Assembly (NCBI GenBank): GCA_021234155.1
Contig: JAJEKV010000010.1
Span: 9,210,260-9,274,259 of the forward strand
Direction: 5' to 3'
DNA from: Isoetes taiwanensis
Lineage: Eukaryota > Streptophyta > Lycopodiopsida > Isoetales > Isoetaceae
Length of the DNA: 64,000 bases
In this document: one piece after another, positions 59,194 through 64,000 of the stretch
How the letters are laid out: each line of letters opens with the position of its first letter
How positions within the stretch are numbered: the stretch's first letter is position 1
Notes under the pieces: model-generated
What the model was told of the DNA's origin: nothing
The model's input: only the letters and a program-made list of their open reading frames with translations
The model's database searches: none
Translations under genes and position numbers: made by a program

Positions 59194-59930
59194 CCTGGCG
59201 CCCTCGCCTTTCTCTTCACCATGTGGTAATTGTCTTTTTTTGTTACTCCAGCCTCCGGCCCGATGGCATAAGCTTCCTTCTCGACCTGCCTCTCCTTCGC
59301 CGTAGAATAGACTTGAAACTGAATATCGCCTCCCGAGAACCAATGCTATTGGCCATCTCACCAAGTCATGCACCTGGCATTTCTCGCACAAGCCCGACAG
59401 AGCATAGAAATTTTTTCGCATGGGCAACAAATTCATAACAAAACCCCCTATCCATGCTTCACCCAACTTCATGTCGATACATCGTTTGGATCTGGCTGAA
59501 GACGATGACACCGTAGCATAAGGCGTTTGCAGCACTCGTGCGCAAAAGAACTCACATGTCTTTTCCACTAGTTTATCCCCGCAAATCCCCGGCAATTCAA
59601 TTGGTTTACTATTTTCTTCACAAGCATTTACCGATTTGCCAATTTATCCGCTTGATCCGACCGGGTGGTGTGCTAACATCGGGTCATGTTGTGATTTCAT
59701 TCTGAACGTCGCTTTTGGACCAAAGAACGAAGCTACCGATAGCTTCCCCTAGCTGGTTCAATTCTCGTTCGAAAAACGGCAAAGGGTATCTGCCCATCAA
59801 AGACAACGACAACAGAAACTACTATCAATTGCCCGCACAGGGGGCGTTGTGGTGGTTTTGAAGTTATGCACTCACTTTCACCACCTTCTTCCCCAACAAT
59901 TAGAAAGATCAGAGATTCCATCCTAAAAGA
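59194..59930 (-). CDS. Unidentified minus-strand reading frame
   Basis: A 138-codon frame at 59,179-59,595 reads MPGICGDKLVEKTCEFFCAR, and later MRKNFYALSGLCEKCQVHDL. Its cysteines (C-x2-C and others) are evenly spread and its composition is protein-like, unlike the shadows nearby. The last 15 codons run into the LTR edge, so the true end is unclear. A second frame at 59,733-59,921 may be an upstream exon. I do not recognise a family. Confidence 0.35.
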
Positions 59931-59939
59931 AAGTCAACA

Positions 59940-60300
59940 CTGCTCGTCCACATCGCGATGGCAATCCGCTAGACCTCATTAGTAGAAAAAAATGCAAATT
60001 ACTCAAGGCCCCAAGGGACGACATAATACCTCAGGAAGATCGCGAAGGCGATCCTCTAGACCACATAGGTATGAATCAAACAAGCACAAGATACAGAGGG
60101 GCCGGGGAGATCGCGAGGGCGATCCTTTGGACCTCTCTGGTGGACATCTTGAATCCTTCAAATCTAACTAGAATCTTTCTCTAATCTAACTAACCATTTA
60201 AAAAACACTTTCCTACTGGATTTACCTCGACAAACTATTTTCTCTGACCATTTAAAAAACACTTTCCTACTGGATTTATCTCGACAAGATTGCAATCGCG
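59940..60300. repeat. Short tandem repeats with GATCGCG words
   Basis: The block (g)atcgcga-ggc(g/a)atcc followed by tagacc/tggacc occurs three times (59,953, 60,038 and 60,108). A separate 54-base unit, accatttaaaaaacactttc and following, is repeated in tandem at 60,193 and 60,247. Confidence 0.75.
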
Positions 60301-61430
60301 ATTAATTCGATGTAAGCTCGCGTCGCATTATAAGTGCTATGCTCCGGATGAACGCAGCAAACATTCTTTTTGGCAGTAGATCCCAACCGGTGCAACTGAG
60401 CAACAAATAGATATTTGAGTAACTCTCGCAAATCAAATGTTTACGTGAATACTAATTGCAACTGTTATTTCCACAATGATTCTTTGCCTTTTTGTTAATT
60501 ACAATGGAGATCTGTCGTGAATTATCAACCTGGGAGCAGAACCATTAGCAGAACCATTATGTTACTGTGATATCCCCTCACTATCAATTAGTCCGAGAAA
60601 TAAACAATTGATTTGGGCCTCGCTTACCAGATTATACAGATCCCTGAACAGCATATACCAAGAAAGAGATGGTGCCAATACAGTAAATTACATTATGGTT
60701 GTGAAAACACTATTATAACCTATACATAAACAACAAATCGGAAATCACTCCTGAATTGGGTAATTTTTAGCTGGATAAACAGTAAGGCATCAGAATTTTG
60801 TGCCCCGGTAGCTTAAGTTACGCGAGCGCCTTCAAGATGAGACCTAGAGCCCTGAAGAACAGATCGAGCGCCTCGAGGAACAGATCGAGCGCCCAGACGA
60901 GAAGAACGAGCGCTTTACGTAAGACCCCCCGCCGATTAGAAACCGGAAATCTCGCCAAGATCGAGCGCCAAATTCAGCTCAAAATTTAAATTCATTGTCT
61001 TTTTTTGGTCTTCAAACGCCCTCGAGGCGGTACTTTTTTTGGTTCCGTGGGGCTTTTATTACGCAGTGTTGGTATTGTGGGGGAAGGTTATATCTCTCAC
61101 TCTAATTACATTTTGAATTTAGAGGTCCACGTAAAAAGTACCTCTTGTCCTGAAAATGCCACATTTAAAATAAAGTTGTTGGGTCTCCATAAATAAGGGC
61201 TACAGATTAATGGTGTGTAATTATGAATGACGGCCGTTATTAATGGCGAGCATTTATGGCGCTGGCCGGTCCCGCGTGCCGTATTAAATTAATCCGGCTT
61301 GATAGCGATATTTATTTTGCGATTCTGAAAATTTCTTTCCGACCCGGTAGCCGCCTTCGAAGCCGCCCGCGATTCCCGCGCCGCCAGTCTCCCGAGCCTT
61401 CCACCGCAGTCGTCACGAAGCCTCTTTTAA
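60301..61430 (+). other. Mostly non-coding; short coiled-coil-like frame
   Basis: Around 60,850-60,920 the plus strand reads PEEQIERLEEQIERPDEKNE before a stop, from a tandem of cagatcgagcgc words. This looks like a coiled-coil fragment of at most 30 residues. The rest has no supported gene. The segment 61,240-61,450 is G+C-rich and could be the 5' untranslated region of the next gene. Confidence 0.35.
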
Positions 61431-61450
61431 TTCTTCCGCGCCCGCGATCC

Positions 61451-62364
61451 ATGGCACCAAAAGCCCATCTCAGAGAAGGTTAGTTCTAGCCCCCTCGACC
61501 AAGAAGATCGTGGTAGCGATTTCTTTCGATAATGCATGTTTAATTACGTTGTTGACTTTTATTGTAATGTAGTCATCAACAGTGCGGAACTCAACAGATC
61601 GCGGCCGAACTCTGTGAAGTGCTCGGCGGGGATCGCGGCAAAGATCGCGCCGATCCCGCTGAGTGCTTGATAGCATCGCGTCGCGATCTTCATGAGAGTT
61701 CCGCGACGATCGCGACCGCGATCTTGTGCGCGACTCAAGATCGCGGTCGCGATCGTCGTGAGCTCTCATGAAGATTGCGGCCGCGATCGTGTTGACTTTA
61801 CTGAAGAATGTGTGCATTACGGAATACTGATACACCTCTTGCTTGCAGCTCTGGATTTGTTTCGCGGTCCAGACGTTGAGCCTACTAAGATCATCACACC
61901 TTCCAATGAAAGGAAGTGGTGCATTGAAATTGCACAAGCAATTCCACAGATTTAAAGGCAAATCACGAAAAGACCCTCGCTTATTCCTCAAGACTGGCAA
62001 GAAAGCCGATGACATACAACAGATAGGAATTGTAATTGCTATGTGGGAAGGAACAAAAAACAATGTCCAAGATGCTATTATATGCGAAAAAGGGAGGACA
62101 CACAAAATTTGCAGTTCATTGAGTACGTCCTTAAATGGACAAACTATGATCCCTAAGCTCATGACAGCTAGCAAGTTAAACAAGCCGGCCACTAGAAAGA
62201 ATGTTCCGACCGGTCGCGAAAAGGATACGGCCGAACTGCAGTCCTATGAATCTCTCGTCGTCCCTAATAATCGGGCAATAGGGATATATTGTGCGGCTTC
62301 GACATGCGAGAAAAGATTTGCGGGCGGAGATAAGAAACCACCCAAAGATTGCATTGAAAGCTAA
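61451..62364 (+). CDS. Unidentified plus-strand gene candidate, 5' exons
   Basis: ATG 61,451 opens MAPKAHLRE and is followed by a candidate donor (GAAG|GTTAGT, 61,479). An acceptor at 61,846-61,848 (cttgcttgcag) starts a long open frame to 62,364 with SRKDPRLFLKTGKKADDIQQ and a Lys-rich, Cys-containing tail (AASTCEKRF). Alternative frames in its middle also look coding (for example IEYVLKWTNYD), so one or two frame errors are likely. No family is recognised. The opposite-strand frame of 240 codons (61,470-62,192) is probably a shadow: it crosses the hairpin and has an Arg/Asp/Ser repeat created by GATCGCG words. Confidence 0.35.
61683..61779. repeat. Long inverted repeat (hairpin) in candidate intron
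   Basis: Arms of about 43 bases (61,683-61,725 and 61,737-61,779) pair almost perfectly around an 11-base loop; by eye there are about three mismatches or gaps. The arms contain GATCGCGACCGCGATCTT and CTTCATGAGAG. The hairpin lies inside the intron 61,479-61,848. Confidence 0.88.
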
Positions 62365-62415
62365 ACGAGATGAGAAGATGCCTTCCGTAATGGACACTAA
62401 CCGGTTAAGAGCCAG

Positions 62416-63995
62416 GTGAAGAAAAAGCATGTGAAGCCCGTATCTTTAGCAGAGGACTCTACCGACCCCCAGAGCCCCCTATGGAGCCTGTTTCCACCGC
62501 CCAACCTTCACTATTATAGATCCCCTCCAGCCTTTGGCTATTTGTGCTCCCCTATTTTGCCGAAAAGATACTACATCCCCAAACAAGATATCGGTTCACA
62601 ATCAACCTCCGCAAACTCACTATTTCCGATAGCTGAGAACCTTCTTCTTCCCACACCCCCTTCCGTCTCGGGTGTTTCATCATTCAAGAGCTTAGCATTT
62701 CCCCTTGCTTTAACGCTACCGACCGAGCTCAAATTCAATCTCGAGGAAGAACGCAAATTGGCGTAACAAAGCGCATGTGGAAGCTTGAACAATTCAAACG
62801 GTTCTATCCACTTGGTGTGAACTGGTTTATGAAGGTCTCCATATTTGATTGCGAGCCAGCTCCTGCTAACGGAGGTGCTCACATGTGTCAATGTTGTCCC
62901 CTTCGACCCCATTACCAGGTGATTGTTATTGTTCATGATTTCCGGTTTGTGGCTTCCTAACTTATAAGTGCACATTATTTCGGAAAAAGATCACGGGAAT
63001 ACAGAGGTCGAATTTGAAGGGCAAGAAATTTTGGATAATATCCGTAGCCACGATATGTGCAGCTCAATTGCTATGCAAGTGTTGTTGAGAGTTGGAACAA
63101 ATTTAGAAGTTTGCTAAAGCCGCACGCGAGGAGAAGAACAAGAGTGCTTAATGGAAACTTGGAGATAGAGAATATATTGAGTTGAGCATTCAAAGGTGCA
63201 ATGAAGTCATCGCTAACACTTTATATAGAGAGCCATTGTTAGAGAAGCTTCAACATCAAGGCATCAATGGATGTCCTCCGAAGGTCCCATTGGTACCGCC
63301 ACCACCTCAAATGGAGGGTATTTTTATTATCTTAGCTCAATGACATCGCGGCGCGATTTCCACGACCATTTGTTTTGTAGGACTTCCACCAGATAGCTAC
63401 CACAACGTTGAAGGTGAAGGATCTAAAGGACGAGAAGCAATTTATTTTTATGGAGGAGCCATATTGAAAAGTTAATGGAAGTGGCCAATGATGGGTCAAC
63501 AAAAAATCAGGATGAACATGGAGATTTTCACGATAAGCCCTCGAAGGACTTCTTCAACAAAACCTGGTTAAGATACCTTCGAGGCATGTCTAATGCAGGG
63601 TTTCTTAGCTTCTCGATGAGATTTTGGAAGGAAAGACATACATTAAGGTGCAAGGCGGATATCATGGCGGTTTTGATTGCAAGCGGCCAATGGCCATTGA
63701 TATTAGAAAGCCCGAGCTTCATGAGGAAAGAGATTTTGTCATACGCCTCCACGCCCGCCCCGGAAGAATACACTTTTGGGAAGAATTGCTTTCAATTTCC
63801 CTCTTTCACGGAACAAATGGATTTTGGATATATCCGATTCGGATACGAGTAATGCGGAAAGCCAATTATAATAAGGAACATGTTGTGGGTAATTTGCCCG
63901 TTGCATTTCTAGAACCCATTAGATCGATTTTGAAACCTGAAGAGGCTATCAAGATCAAGGAGAAGAAAAATGTTGTACATGCTGTAACAAAGTAA
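62416..63995 (+). CDS. Unidentified multi-exon gene, runs past the window end
   Basis: Coding-like blocks in series are: 62,416-62,766 (Pro/Ser/Leu-rich); 62,740-62,920 with KLEQFKRFYPLGVNWFMKV and a CQCC cluster; 63,160-63,317 with YIELSIQRCNEVIANTLYRE and VPPPPQMEG; a GT-AG intron of 63 bases (63,318-63,380) that joins in frame to LPPDSYHNVEGEG; and 63,475-63,995 with DKPSKDFFNKTWLRYLRGMS and, in a shifted frame, LEPIRSILKPEEAIKIKEKK. The in-frame join across the intron is good evidence for a real gene. The short intron resembles those of the 8-20 kb cluster. I cannot name the family. It may be continuous with the exons at 61.45-62.36 kb. Confidence 0.42.
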
Positions 63996-64000
63996 GGGTT

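Noticed and set aside
61470-62192. 240-codon minus-strand protein gene
   Set aside because: It spans a hairpin, its Arg/Asp/Ser repeat comes from GATCGCG words, and plus-strand splice signals and composition fit a gene on the other strand better.

Overview
The window looks like repeat-dominated nuclear DNA of a land plant. The signs are LTR retrotransposons primed by initiator-Met tRNA, chromodomain Ty3/gypsy polyproteins, GT-AG introns of about 60-370 nt and a tRNA-derived SINE-like segment. The gene families at 8-20 kb (a beta-class N4/N6 DNA methylase-like protein and DUF7869-like proteins) are ones I associate with ferns, lycophytes and bryophytes more than with flowering plants; that placement is inference. 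Almost no long intact reading frame exists. Repeat copies disagree mostly at CAG/CTG/CCG-type trinucleotides and homopolymers, so many frameshifts may be sequencing error rather than true decay.

Layout. 1-3,471 is the 3' part of an LTR of family A, its primer-binding site and about 2.9 kb of internal sequence, cut off by a 13-N gap. 3,485-8,350 is mostly non-coding, with a G-poor stretch, a short tandem array made of an LTR-B-like end, and a diverged direct repeat. 8,370-19,990 is the most unusual part: a cluster of broken, intron-containing genes. On the minus strand lie an unidentified gene (8.4-10.0 kb), a DUF7869-like gene (10.4-12.0 kb) and a DNA methylase-like gene (12.5-15.9 kb). A second DUF7869-like gene (16.8-20.0 kb) is divergent on the plus strand. 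Copies of the palindrome GTGTATTC(C)GAATACAC fill introns of the methylase gene and the divergent intergenic region.

20,322-59,193 is a nest of retroelements. A family A LTR with primer site and internal sequence (20,322-26,160) is followed by unrelated sequence carrying a gene with a PAM2-like motif. That gene is interrupted by a complete 13.6-kb family B chromovirus on the minus strand (28,051-41,647) with a 5-bp target duplication GACTT. Two plus-strand family B LTRs follow (43,311-44,978 and 52,509-54,174), each joined to the same piece of family A pol. The family A pol end (reverse transcriptase, integrase, chromodomain) and a 3' LTR close the nest at 59,193.

59,200-64,000 leaves the LTR elements. 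It contains an unidentified minus-strand reading frame, short tandem repeats rich in GATCGCG, and an unidentified multi-exon plus-strand gene candidate with a long perfect-looking hairpin in its first intron; the gene runs to the window edge.

The retroelements encode the usual copy-and-paste functions (protease, reverse transcriptase, RNase H, integrase, chromodomain targeting). The 8-20 kb cluster may be an undescribed mobile or selfish unit pairing a possible RNase H-fold DUF7869 protein with a DNA methylase, but I could not identify its ends.
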